64,000 nt of DNA from contig NZ_LQOM01000014.1 in assembly GCF_002101595.1 (NCBI RefSeq), positions 62,001-126,000 on the forward strand, read 5' to 3'. The notes below the pieces were generated by a model. That model searched no databases. It was not told where the DNA came from and worked only from the letters and a program-made list of their open reading frames with translations. Of the stretch, positions 26,389-34,411 are shown in pieces; within the stretch, counting starts at the first letter, position 1; the number at the start of each line of letters is the position of its first letter. The position numbers and the translations under genes are program-made. Source of the stretch: Mycobacterium celatum (GTDB lineage: Bacteria; Actinomycetota; Actinomycetes; Mycobacteriales; Mycobacteriaceae).

Positions 26389-26690
26389 GCCGGCCTCCCG
26401 TGCGCGTTGCTTGGCACGCTTATCGGTGTTTTAGCAGATATCAGCGGCCGTGAAGCCGGTTTCAGTGGTGGACGTAGACAAAAGACATATCCCACCTGCG
26501 AGACTCCGTTACAACGGCGTGCTATCGCAGATGGCAACCCTCCAGCGGGCCCCGACGAACCTACGATCGCCACACTGTAGCTCTCAACGTGCGGCGATTC
26601 CAGATCAAACGCGGGACGCGCAAAACCTGTTTTCAAACTGTCACACAACAGCGCACTTTCATTGATGCCGGCGGTGGCGCACCAAGCAGC
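26389..26690. other. Intergenic region upstream of fadD
   Basis: These 302 nt lie between the fadD start and the end of the DUF4389 gene, both on the minus strand. Frames here show no family similarity and their codon pattern is unlike neighbouring genes. The fadD promoter must be inside; I could not fix it. Confidence 0.55.
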
Positions 26691-27389
26691 TCAAGGGGTT
26701 TCGTTCACTGGCGCGGGCTCGGACTCGCGCGGCCCCATGTCGAGACGAAACGGCGGATACTCGTCGCGCATCAACGCGCTGTAGGCCCGGACCCGAATCG
26801 CCCACCGGTTGATCCCGATCACGAAGTCGTACAACCCTTTCGGGTAGCGGCCGGTGAACAGCAGGCCCAGCACGGCGATCACCAACAGGATCGCTATCAA
26901 CGGCGGCAAGTCGTAGCCGACGACCTCGTCCGGGTTGACCATGAGAAACCGCCAGCCTCCGGTGAAGAAGGCCAGAAGTATCAGATAGTGCGGAATCGCC
27001 AGTAGCCACCACTTGACGAGCACCAGGCCGCGACTCAGCCGCTCCGGATAGTCGACCTCCAAATCGGCCGGATACTCGGCGTTGGGCTGCAGGCTGAACG
27101 GCGGGTACTCGTCGGTGCCCAGCGCGGTCAGCGCGTAAAACGTGACCCGCCAACGCCACCGCTTGACCCCGACGCTGAAGTCGAACAACGCGCGGGGATA
27201 TTTGCCGGTGAACAGAATCGCGAAGAAGGCGATCACGGTGACCACCAAGACCGCGATGTGCAAGAAGAACAACACGATGTAGTGCGGAATGGCCAGGATC
27301 CATTTGATCAGCCATTGCCATCGCGATAGGGCGGGATCGAGGTCGCCTCGAACGCGGACGGGATAAGCGGTGGTTTCGGCTTGCGTCAT
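26691..27389 (-). CDS. DUF4389 membrane protein with internal duplication
   Basis: A 232-residue integral membrane protein made of two tandem DUF4389 repeats. Each has an IPHY turn (WILAIPHYIVLFFL; WWLLAIPHYLILLAF), a long hydrophobic segment, FTGKYPRALFDFSVG or FTGRYPKGLYDFVIG, a Trp-Arg patch and EYPPF. About four transmembrane helices. Function unknown, common in mycobacteria. GAGGAG precedes the ATG. It is separated by 75 nt from the LLM gene upstream and may be the last gene of that operon. Confidence 0.85.
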   Translation of the reverse strand: MTQAETTAYPVRVRGDLDPALSRWQWLIKWILAIPHYIVLFFLHIAVLVVTVIAFFAILFTGKYPRALFDFSVGVKRWRWRVTFYALTALGTDEYPPFSLQPNAEYPADLEVDYPERLSRGLVLVKWWLLAIPHYLILLAFFTGGWRFLMVNPDEVVGYDLPPLIAILLVIAVLGLLFTGRYPKGLYDFVIGINRWAIRVRAYSALMRDEYPPFRLDMGPRESEPAPVNETP

Positions 27390-27464
27390 CGACAGCTCCT
27401 CACGCGCGCTCGGCTAGAGGATGAGCCGTCGTTGCCATTTTGACAACCCTCGCCGCCAATTTCG

Positions 27465-28337
27465 TCAGCCGTCGAGCGCTCTTGCGGCTTCGGCGGCCCG
27501 CGTCAACGCGGTCAGGTGGTCGTCGACCGACGCCAACCCCGCGCCCATCGTGTTGATCGAGACGTGGCTGGCGCCGGCGTCGGCCCAGCGGCGGAGTTCC
27601 TCGACGAGCCGATCGGGGTTGCCGCGCCACGAGGCACGGCCCTCCATGCCGATACCGGCCGGGTCTCGGCCCGCTTCGATTGCCGCGTCCCGCACCGCCT
27701 GCCGTGCCCGCTCGAGGTCCGGGCCGGGACCCACCATGGGAAACCAGCCGTCGCCGAGACGGCCGGCGCGCCGGCAGGCTCGCGGCGAGGACGCGCCGAA
27801 CCACACCGGGATCGGTCGCTGAATCGGCAGCGGCGCGAGTCCGGCCCCGGTGATCTGGTGATAGGTGCCGCGGTAGGTGACCGACGGCTCGGTCCAGAGC
27901 CGGCGCATCACGTCGACCTGCTCGTCACAGCGCTTACCGCGGTTTGAGAAGTCTTCGCCGAGCGCCTCGTATTCCACCGTGTTCCAGCCTAATCCGACGC
28001 CGAGGCGCAGCCGCCCATCGCTGAGCAGGTCGACCTCGGCGGCCTGCTTAGCCACCAGAACGGCCTGGCGCTGCGGCAGGATCACGATGCCGGTCACCAG
28101 CTCCAGCGAGATGGTGATCGCCGCGAGGAAGCCGAACGTCACCAGCGGCTCGTGGAACGTGCTGTACAGGTCATAGGGTCCGGCCCAGCCGGTGTGGATC
28201 GCCGGGTCGGCGCCGACGACGTGGTCGTAGGCAAGTAGGTGGGTGAAGCCGAGTCCCTCGACGTGCTCGGCGTAGGCGCGCACCGCGCCGGCGTCGGCGC
28301 CGATTTCGGTTTGCGGGAATACCACTCCGACCCGCAT
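27465..28337 (-). CDS. LLM-class (F420-type) oxidoreductase in the CYP125 operon
   Basis: A 290-residue luciferase-like monooxygenase-superfamily protein beginning MRVGVVFPQTEIGADAGAVR. It has LAYDHVVGADP, VTGIVILPQRQAVLVAKQAAEVD, LGVGLGWNTVEYEALGEDFSNRG and PVWFGASSPRACRRAGRLGDGW, the pattern of mycobacterial F420-dependent TIGR03619-like proteins. It likely transfers hydride between F420 and a hydrophobic substrate. It starts 7 nt after the YceI gene with TAGGAGG before the ATG and so ends a four-gene operon headed by a CYP125. Substrate inferred only from neighbours. Confidence 0.86.
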   Translation of the reverse strand: MRVGVVFPQTEIGADAGAVRAYAEHVEGLGFTHLLAYDHVVGADPAIHTGWAGPYDLYSTFHEPLVTFGFLAAITISLELVTGIVILPQRQAVLVAKQAAEVDLLSDGRLRLGVGLGWNTVEYEALGEDFSNRGKRCDEQVDVMRRLWTEPSVTYRGTYHQITGAGLAPLPIQRPIPVWFGASSPRACRRAGRLGDGWFPMVGPGPDLERARQAVRDAAIEAGRDPAGIGMEGRASWRGNPDRLVEELRRWADAGASHVSINTMGAGLASVDDHLTALTRAAEAARALDG

Positions 28338-28344
28338 GAGCCTC

Positions 28345-28902
28345 CTAACCTTTGGCGTGGTGCGCGGCGAACGATACGGTCACTTCGTCGGCGACCTTCA
28401 GCGAGCCCATCAGCAACGAGTATGGCTTGACACCGAAATCGGATTGCCGGACGGTGACGCGCGCGGACATCTGCCACGATTCGCCGAGATCTGTCGTGCC
28501 AAGGTCGATTACCTGCTTGCGCGTCTTGCCCCGGATCTGCAGCGGCCCGGTTAGGCGGTAGCCGTCGGCGCTCTTGGCGATGTCCTCTGCGGCGAAGTTG
28601 ATCTGGGGAAACCGCTCGGCGCCCAGCGAGCGCAGTGCGTTGGAGCGCACCAACGACTTCTCCGCCCCGGACAGCGGCGTGACACCCCCTTCACCGCGCA
28701 ACACGTCGAGCGAATTCACGTCGACGGCCAGTTCGGCCGCGGCCGGTTCATCGCCGGCCCATGTCACCGTGGAATGCCATTGCCGCATCGCTATCGTGAG
28801 GCGATGGCCCATCCTCGCGGCCCGGCCGGTGACCCCGGTGTGAACGAGCAACTCGCCGTCGGATGCGTCCAGGGTCCAGACGACTCCGTTGTGCTCAGTC
28901 AC
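28345..28902 (-). CDS. YceI-like lipid-binding protein
   Basis: A 185-residue lipocalin-like YceI protein: VWTLDASDGELLVHTGVTG at the N-terminus, MGHRLTIAMRQW, then FAAEDIAKSADGYRLTGPLQIRG broken by turns, and FGVKPYSLLMGSLKVADEV at the end. YceI proteins hold isoprenoid- or fatty-acid-like molecules in a beta-barrel. No signal peptide, so it is cytosolic. Its GTG overlaps the TGA of the alcohol dehydrogenase gene (GTGA). Within a sterol-oxidation operon it could carry the lipid substrate, an inference. Confidence 0.82.
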   Translation of the reverse strand: MTEHNGVVWTLDASDGELLVHTGVTGRAARMGHRLTIAMRQWHSTVTWAGDEPAAAELAVDVNSLDVLRGEGGVTPLSGAEKSLVRSNALRSLGAERFPQINFAAEDIAKSADGYRLTGPLQIRGKTRKQVIDLGTTDLGESWQMSARVTVRQSDFGVKPYSLLMGSLKVADEVTVSFAAHHAKG

Positions 28903-29909
28903 ACGGTCAGGACGGTCCGGTAATGCGCCCGTCCCTGCTCCAAGGCCGCGTAACCGTCGGCAGCTTGCGAGAGCGGCAGTTCTTCGATCCATGCCCGCAC
29001 GCCGGACAGGACGGCGAATTGCATTGTCTCCTCAACCTCTTTGGCGGTCCCGGACGGATGGCCGACGATCGACAGGCCGGGGTTGATCAGCTGCAGCGGG
29101 CTGACGGGCAGCGGCTCGGGCGTGACGCCGATCGTGACCAACTCACCTTGGGGCTGCAGGCCGCCGACGGTCGCGGCCATGGCCTGCGAATTGCCTGCCG
29201 TGGCCAGCACGACCGCCACCCCACCAAGCGCTTTCAGCGCTTCGGCGACATCGCCGGTGGCGTCGATGTAGTGGTGAGCGCCAAGCTTCCGGGCATCTTC
29301 GGCCTTGGCGGTGCCGCGATTGATCGCGATGGTCTCGAAACCCATTGCGCGGGAGAACTGCACACCGAGATGGCCGAGCCCGCCGACACCGAGGATCGCC
29401 ACCCGGTCACCGGGTAGCGCCTTGGTGTGACGCAGCGCGTTGTAGGTCGTGACACCGGCGCAACCCATCGGAGCGGCTTGTGCGTCGGACAGCTCGGACG
29501 GGATTCGAGCCAGTGCAGTGGCCGGTACTGTCACCGATTCGGCGTAGCCGCCGGGATAGTGCCAGCTCGGCACCTTGCCGTTGACGCAGTGGATGAAAAG
29601 GCCCTTGCGACACTGGTCGCATTGGTTGCAGTTTCCGCCGAACCATCCGACGGCGACACGATCGCCCACCGTGAAGTCCTCGACGCCGGCGCCGATCTCG
29701 GCGATCTTGCCGGCGATTTCATGCCCTGGAGTCAGTGGCCAGGACAGGCCGGGAAATGCGCCGGCGACAAAATGGGCGTCGGTGCCACAGATGCCGCAGG
29801 CACCGACGTCGATGCGCACTTGGCCACGCCCAGGCGACGTTGTCTCGACTTCGGCGATCTCCAGCGGCGCGCCCGCGGACTTCACCTGGACTGCTTTGTG
29901 TGAGGGCAT
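28899..29909 (-). CDS. Zinc-dependent alcohol dehydrogenase in the CYP125 operon
   Basis: A 336-residue medium-chain dehydrogenase. GACGICGTDAHF has the catalytic-zinc Cys, PLTPGHEIAGKI the His-Glu, and CNQCDQCRKGLFIHC the four structural-zinc cysteines. GVGGLGHLGVQ is the Rossmann loop, followed by an Asn-Arg at the end of beta-2 (AINRGTAKAEDARKLGA), which might favour NADP(H). It should oxidise a primary or secondary alcohol. It starts 9 nt after the CYP125 gene and overlaps the YceI gene, so it may take the P450-made C26 alcohol to the aldehyde. The pathway role is inferred. Confidence 0.9.
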   Translation of the reverse strand: MPSHKAVQVKSAGAPLEIAEVETTSPGRGQVRIDVGACGICGTDAHFVAGAFPGLSWPLTPGHEIAGKIAEIGAGVEDFTVGDRVAVGWFGGNCNQCDQCRKGLFIHCVNGKVPSWHYPGGYAESVTVPATALARIPSELSDAQAAPMGCAGVTTYNALRHTKALPGDRVAILGVGGLGHLGVQFSRAMGFETIAINRGTAKAEDARKLGAHHYIDATGDVAEALKALGGVAVVLATAGNSQAMAATVGGLQPQGELVTIGVTPEPLPVSPLQLINPGLSIVGHPSGTAKEVEETMQFAVLSGVRAWIEELPLSQAADGYAALEQGRAHYRTVLTV

Positions 29910-29918
29910 GGGCGCAGC

Positions 29919-31178
29919 CTAATGCGCGACAGGGTATTTCGCGCCTGCGGTGTGGTAGTCGACCTGCCAATGCTTGATGCCGTTGAGCCAGCCCGAACGC
30001 AACCGCTCCGGCTTACCGATCGGCGTCAGGTCGGGCAGCTGGTCGGCGATCGCGTTGAAAATGAGGTCGATCGTCATCCGCGCCAGGTTGGCCCCCATGC
30101 AGTAATGCGCGCCGGTGCCGCCAAATCCCACGTGCGGGTTGGGATCCCGCAGAATGTTGAAGGTGAGCGGGTCGTCGAACACCTCCTCGTCGAAGTTGGC
30201 TGAGCGGTAAAACATCACCACCCGCTGGCCTTCCTTGATCTGCACACCGGAGAGCTCATAGTCGCGCAATGCGGTGCGCTGGAACGACGTAACAGGCGTC
30301 GCCCAGCGCACGATTTCGTCGGCGGCGGTGCCCGGCCGCTCCTTTTTGAACAACTCCCACTGATCGGGGAAGTCGGTGAACGCCATCATTCCCTGGGTGA
30401 TGGAGTTTCGGGTGGTCTCGTTGCCGGCGACGGCTAGCAGGATGACGAAGAAGCCGAACTCGTCCTCGGAGAGTTTGTGCCCGTCGACGTCGGCCTGGAT
30501 CAACGTGGTGACCAGATCTTGCCCCGGGTTCTTGGCCTTCTCGGCGGCCATCTGCATGCCGTACATGATCAGCTCGACCGACGCGGTGATGGCGTCGTTG
30601 CCGGCGAACTCGGGGTCCTGGTCGCCGACCATCTGATTGGACCAGTGAAAGAGCTTCTTGCGGTCTTCCTGCGGCACACCCATGAGCCCGGCGATCGCCT
30701 GCAGCGGCAACTCACACGAGACCTGTTCGACGAAGTCCCCGGCGCCCTGGTCGGCCGCAGCTTGCACGATGCGCCGCGCACGCTCGCCCAGCTCGTCGCG
30801 CAGCCGTTCGACAGCTCGTGGCGTGAAGGCCCGCGAGACGATCTTGCGCAGCCGGGTGTGCTGCGGCGCGTCCATGTTGAGCAGGACGAACTTGCCGCGC
30901 TCGATCTGCTCGCCGACGGTGCCGTCCTTGTACCGCGGCAGCGCGGTCTTCTTCAGACTGGAAAAGACGTCGCTACGCAGCGAAATCTCCTTGACGTCCT
31001 TGTGCTTGGTGACCACCCAGAAGCCGCCGTCGTCGAATCCGCCCGCACCGATGGGCTGCTCGTTCCACCAGATCGGTGCGACTCGGCGCATCTCGGCCAA
31101 CTCCTCGACGGGCAACCGCTCGGCGTAGATATCGGGGTCGGTGAAATCGAATCCGGGGGGAAGATTCGGAGTCGGCAT
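29919..31178 (-). CDS. CYP125-family cytochrome P450 (steroid C26-monooxygenase type)
   Basis: A 419-residue P450. The N-terminus PTPNLPPGFDFTDPDIYAER, and NMDAPQHTRLRKIVSRAF, LAVAGNETTRNSITQGMMAF (I-helix), ADEIVRWATPVTSFQRTAL (ExxR) and GFGGTGAHYCMGANLARM (haem loop), are nearly those of M. tuberculosis CYP125A1 (Rv3545c), which hydroxylates and oxidises the cholesterol side-chain C26. A conserved C-terminus RSGWLNGIKHWQVDY also matches. The ATG at 31178 has GAGGAG ahead of it; another ATG 11 codons upstream lacks one. A KstR-like box lies 67 nt upstream. First gene of a four-gene operon. It may be a second, accessory CYP125 since its neighbourhood is not the classical cholesterol cluster. 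Confidence 0.93.
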   Translation of the reverse strand: MPTPNLPPGFDFTDPDIYAERLPVEELAEMRRVAPIWWNEQPIGAGGFDDGGFWVVTKHKDVKEISLRSDVFSSLKKTALPRYKDGTVGEQIERGKFVLLNMDAPQHTRLRKIVSRAFTPRAVERLRDELGERARRIVQAAADQGAGDFVEQVSCELPLQAIAGLMGVPQEDRKKLFHWSNQMVGDQDPEFAGNDAITASVELIMYGMQMAAEKAKNPGQDLVTTLIQADVDGHKLSEDEFGFFVILLAVAGNETTRNSITQGMMAFTDFPDQWELFKKERPGTAADEIVRWATPVTSFQRTALRDYELSGVQIKEGQRVVMFYRSANFDEEVFDDPLTFNILRDPNPHVGFGGTGAHYCMGANLARMTIDLIFNAIADQLPDLTPIGKPERLRSGWLNGIKHWQVDYHTAGAKYPVAH

Positions 31179-31244
31179 CGGCACTCCTCGAGTACGGCCT
31201 GCAAAGGACATCTCTGGGTCAGTAAAGCACCGGGGCCGCGGAAT

Positions 31245-31258
31245 TGGAACGTGTTCTC
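31245..31258. promoter_or_regulatory. KstR-like operator of the CYP125 operon
   Basis: TGGAACGTGTTCTC matches the KstR consensus TNNAACNNGTTNNA at 7 of 8 defined positions (last A is C). It shares its left eleven bases and flank (GAATTGGAACGTGTTCT) with the perfect site at 33237. It lies between the CYP125 operon and the divergent secreted-protein gene, so it might control both. Confidence 0.7.
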
Positions 31259-31326
31259 ACAAGCGCAGCCGGTCTAGCATGTGAAACGGCCTTGTGGCCC
31301 GGATCGCACTCGTTATGCTTTGGCCC

Positions 31327-31776
31327 ATGATTCGCGAACTACTCATCGCCGGGGCACTTGCCGGAGCCGCTGTCGGCTTTGCATCGGGCGCCGCCGCCGA
31401 CAACGGGCACTACGACGGCGACGTACCGGGGATGAACTACGACGCCTCCCTCGGCGCGCCGTGCGACAACTACAAAACGTTCATCTTCGGGCGCGGTCCC
31501 GGTGGACAGGCCGAGGCCTGTCACTTCATCACCCACCAGTTTCCGGCCGCGCAGTCCGGCTACTGGGTGATCACCTACCCGCTGCACGGGGTCCAGCAGG
31601 TCGGCGCACCGTGTCCTAATCCCCGCGGAGCGTCGGCCCAGTCTCCCGACGGATACCCGATGCTGTGCACCGAACACGGGTGGCAGATCGGGCAATTGAC
31701 CAGCGGCGGGTTCCCGCTTCAAAGCGGAGGGTTCCCCTCAGACACAGGTATCACCAGCGATAACCCGAACCCGTAA
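31327..31776 (+). CDS. Small secreted protein (Rv1891-like)
   Basis: A 149-residue protein with a signal peptide (IRELLIAGALAGAAVGFASG, cleavage likely after AAA near residue 24). The mature part has three or four Cys (GAPCDNYKTF, EACHFITHQFP, GAPCPNPRG, MLCTEHGW), likely in two disulfides, and a Gly/Pro-rich tail. The position before a 73-residue protein and a nitronate monooxygenase matches Rv1891-Rv1893-Rv1894c as recalled. Function unknown. I chose the ATG at 31327; an in-frame GTG 11 codons earlier would place extra residues before the signal peptide. Confidence 0.78.
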   Translation: MIRELLIAGALAGAAVGFASGAAADNGHYDGDVPGMNYDASLGAPCDNYKTFIFGRGPGGQAEACHFITHQFPAAQSGYWVITYPLHGVQQVGAPCPNPRGASAQSPDGYPMLCTEHGWQIGQLTSGGFPLQSGGFPSDTGITSDNPNP

Positions 31777-31808
31777 TACGTATCCAGATCACAGAAGCGG
31801 AGAATCTG

Positions 31809-32030
31809 ATGGCCTTCAACCCGAATGAGGCGCTCGGCGCCGTCAGGGACATCGCGGCCAACGCGGTCGAAAAAGCCTCCGACATCGTCGAGAACGCCGG
31901 TGACATCATCCGCGGCGACATCGCCGGCGGCACCGGCGACATCGTGCACAACTCGATCGAGATCTTCACCTACGCCTTCGACAGAGCCAAAGAGGTCTTC
32001 ACCGGCGTCGGCGCCGACGACGTCGACTAA
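31809..32030 (+). CDS. Small helical conserved protein (Rv1893-like)
   Basis: A 73-residue acidic helical protein beginning MAFNPNEALGAVRDIAANAV, then EKASDIVENAGDIIRGDIAG and HNSIEIFTYAFDRAKEV. No membrane segment or known domain. Sequence closely resembles Rv1893 as I remember it. GGAG lies just before the ATG. It follows the secreted-protein gene by 32 nt and probably shares its transcript. Confidence 0.82.
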   Translation: MAFNPNEALGAVRDIAANAVEKASDIVENAGDIIRGDIAGGTGDIVHNSIEIFTYAFDRAKEVFTGVGADDVD

Positions 32031-32073
32031 TCAGAAGCGTTGCGGCGGTTCGCTTTTGGCCGGCGGCCGCTGA

Positions 32074-33204
32074 CTAGGCGCTGGCGGCGGCGTTGAGTTC
32101 GTCGAGCCGGTTCGTCGCCTCCAGGTACTCCTGCACCCAGCGCTCGATGACGGTGGACGTCTTCTCCACCTTGGTGAATTGTCCGACGACCTGGCCGACC
32201 GGATTGAACGCGACGTCGACGGTCTCGTTCGGGTACTTGTTCGTGGCGCGCACGGCCATGCCGGAGACCATGTACTGCAGCGGCATGCCGAGCGGCTTGG
32301 GGTTCTCCGGCTTCTCCCAGGCCTCGGTCCAGTCGTTGCGCAGCATCCGGGCCGGCTTGCCGGTGAAAGAGCGACTACGCACGGTGTCACGGCTGGAGGC
32401 TTTGGCATACGCCGCCTGCTGAACCGGGGTGTTCGACGCTTCCTCCACCATCAGCCACTGCGATCCGGTCCACGCGCCTTGAGCGCCAAGCGCCAGGGCC
32501 GCGGCGATCTGCTGGCCGCTGCCGATGCCGCCGGCGGCCAGCACCGGCACCGGCGCGACCTCCTTGACGACCTGCGGCCACAGCACGATCGAGCCGACCT
32601 CCCCGCAGTGGCCGCCGGCCTCGCCGCCCTGCGCGATGATGATGTCAACACCCGCGTCGGCGTGCTTGCGGGCCTGCGACGGTGAGCCGCACAGCGCGGC
32701 CACTTTGCGGCCTTCGTCGTGAACGTGCTTGATCATCTCGGCGGGGGGAGTGCCCAGCGCGTTGGCGATCATCGCCACCTTCGGGTGCTTCAGCGCGACC
32801 TCGACCTGCGGGGTGGCGGTCGCCTCGGTCCAGCCCAGCAGTTGCAACGTGTCCTCGTCGGCGTTCTCCACCGGAACACCGTGGTCGGCCAGGATCTTCT
32901 TGGCGAAATCCAGGTGCTCCTGCGGCACCATCTTGCGCAGCGTCTCGGCCAGCTCCTCGGCGGACAGGTGCGAGTCCATGCCCTCGTACTTGTTGGGGAT
33001 CACGATGTCGACCCCGTACGGGTGGTCGCCGATGTTCTCGTCGATCCAGTTCAGCTCGATTTCCAGCTGCTCGGGGGTGAAGCCGACCGCGCCAAGCACC
33101 CCGAAACCGCCGGCTTTGCTCACCGCGACGACGACGTCGCGGCAGTGCGTGAAGGCGAAGATCGGAAACTCGATGCCGAGTTCGTCGCAGATGGGAGTGT
33201 GCAT
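32074..33204 (-). CDS. Nitronate monooxygenase/2-nitropropane dioxygenase-like FMN enzyme (Rv1894c-like)
   Basis: A 376-residue TIM-barrel flavoprotein. FPIFAFTHCRDVVVAVSKAGG at the N-terminus, IIAQGGEAGGHCGEVGS with the active-site His, VLAAGGIGSGQQIAAALALG for phosphate binding, and a C-terminal RSRSFTGKPARMLRN. Length and sequence fit Rv1894c; related enzymes (Rv3553/IpdC) act in cholesterol ring degradation. A perfect KstR consensus lies 33 nt upstream of the start, supporting a role in sterol catabolism. Start chosen at the ATG; a GTG immediately before it is equally possible. Confidence 0.9.
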   Translation of the reverse strand: MHTPICDELGIEFPIFAFTHCRDVVVAVSKAGGFGVLGAVGFTPEQLEIELNWIDENIGDHPYGVDIVIPNKYEGMDSHLSAEELAETLRKMVPQEHLDFAKKILADHGVPVENADEDTLQLLGWTEATATPQVEVALKHPKVAMIANALGTPPAEMIKHVHDEGRKVAALCGSPSQARKHADAGVDIIIAQGGEAGGHCGEVGSIVLWPQVVKEVAPVPVLAAGGIGSGQQIAAALALGAQGAWTGSQWLMVEEASNTPVQQAAYAKASSRDTVRSRSFTGKPARMLRNDWTEAWEKPENPKPLGMPLQYMVSGMAVRATNKYPNETVDVAFNPVGQVVGQFTKVEKTSTVIERWVQEYLEATNRLDELNAAASA

Positions 33205-33236
33205 CACTGTTCCTTAACTAGGGGCGGTCGAAGAAT

Positions 33237-33250
33237 TGGAACGTGTTCTA
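33237..33250. promoter_or_regulatory. KstR operator (perfect consensus) between divergent genes
   Basis: TGGAACGTGTTCTA fits the KstR consensus TNNAACNNGTTNNA at every defined base. It lies between the divergent nitronate monooxygenase gene (33 nt away) and the DapB-like gene (77 nt away). From memory, Rv1894c is listed among KstR-controlled genes of M. tuberculosis. Confidence 0.85.
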
Positions 33251-33326
33251 GTTTAGTACATCGCACGGTACTGTGTCGCCTGGCGGCCGCGCCGTATGAG
33301 ACCCCATAGTCCACAAGGAGGCAGCC

Positions 33327-34400
33327 ATGACGATCCGCGTCGCGCACATTGGCACCGGGAACGTGGGACGTCTGGCGCTCAGCCAACTCATCACCGACCC
33401 GCGCTTCGAGCTGACCGCGGTGTGCGTCTCGTCGGACGCCAAGGTCGGCAAGGATGCGGGGGAGCTGGCCGGGCTCGACGTCTACACCGGCGTCACGGCG
33501 ACGGACGACCTGGCCGCGCTGCTGTCCACCGGGCCCGACTGCGCGGTCTACTGCGCGATGGCCGACAACCGCCCCGCCGAGGCGATCGGCGACTGCCTGC
33601 GCATCCTGGCCGCGGGCGTCAATGTCGTGGGCTCCGCGCCGGGAGTGCTGCAGTATCCGTGGCAGCTGATGCCCGACAAGTACATCGCCCGCGTGGAAGA
33701 CGCTGCACGCCTGGGCAATTCGAGCCTGTTCATCACCGGAGTCGACCCGGGCTTCGCCAACGACCTAGTCCCGTTGGTGTTCGCCAGCACCTGTCAGCGG
33801 GTCGAGCAGGTGCGCTGCATGGAAATCGCCGACTACGCCACCTACGACGGCGCAACCGTGATGTTCGACGTGATGGGCTTCGGAAAGCCGCTCGACGAAG
33901 TTCCGATCCTGTTTCAGCCGGGTGTGCTGAGCATCGCGTGGGGCACGGCGATCCGGCAACTGGCGGCCGGGCTGGGCATCGAGGTGGACGAGATCACCGA
34001 ATCCTGCGAACGCGAGCCCGCGCCGGAGGCCTTCGATATCGCGGCCGGCCATATCCCGAAGGGCAGCGTCGCCGCGATGCGCTTCGAGATCCGCGGCATG
34101 GTCAAGGGCGAGCCGGTCATCGTCATCGAGCACGTGACCCGGCTGCGGGAGGACCTGCGTCCGGACTGGGCTCAGCCCGCGCAGCCCGGCGGCTCGTATC
34201 GCGTCGAGATCACCGGCGAGCCGTCCTACGCCGTCGACATCTGCCCGACCAGCAGCAAGGGCGATCACAACCATGCCGCGATCGTGGCCGCGGCGGGGCG
34301 GATCGTGAACGCCATCCCCGCGGTGGTCGCGGCCGAGCCCGGCATCCGCACAACGCTGGACCTGCCGCTGATCACCGGCACGTGTCCGACGCTGCGGTAG
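33327..34400 (+). CDS. DapB-like NAD(P)-dependent dehydrogenase
   Basis: A 357-residue protein of the dihydrodipicolinate-reductase-like family: RVAHIGTGNVGRLALSQL is the Rossmann Gly-rich loop, NVVGSAPGVLQYPW and ITGVDPGFANDLVP are family blocks, and the C-terminal half is the tetramer-type alpha/beta domain. Many mycobacterial paralogues exist and none has a firmly known substrate; lysine synthesis is unlikely because true DapB is shorter. AAGGAGG precedes the ATG. It sits opposite the KstR-controlled nitronate monooxygenase and ends 11 nt before an SDR, so a sterol- or lipid-related role is plausible. Confidence 0.83.
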   Translation: MTIRVAHIGTGNVGRLALSQLITDPRFELTAVCVSSDAKVGKDAGELAGLDVYTGVTATDDLAALLSTGPDCAVYCAMADNRPAEAIGDCLRILAAGVNVVGSAPGVLQYPWQLMPDKYIARVEDAARLGNSSLFITGVDPGFANDLVPLVFASTCQRVEQVRCMEIADYATYDGATVMFDVMGFGKPLDEVPILFQPGVLSIAWGTAIRQLAAGLGIEVDEITESCEREPAPEAFDIAAGHIPKGSVAAMRFEIRGMVKGEPVIVIEHVTRLREDLRPDWAQPAQPGGSYRVEITGEPSYAVDICPTSSKGDHNHAAIVAAAGRIVNAIPAVVAAEPGIRTTLDLPLITGTCPTLR

Positions 34401-34411
34401 CCTGACCCGTC

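Noticed and set aside
26385..26648. An 87-codon minus-strand frame upstream of fadD
   Set aside because: It begins at a TTG without a ribosome-binding site, shows no motif, and codon use is unlike neighbouring genes. Treated as intergenic.
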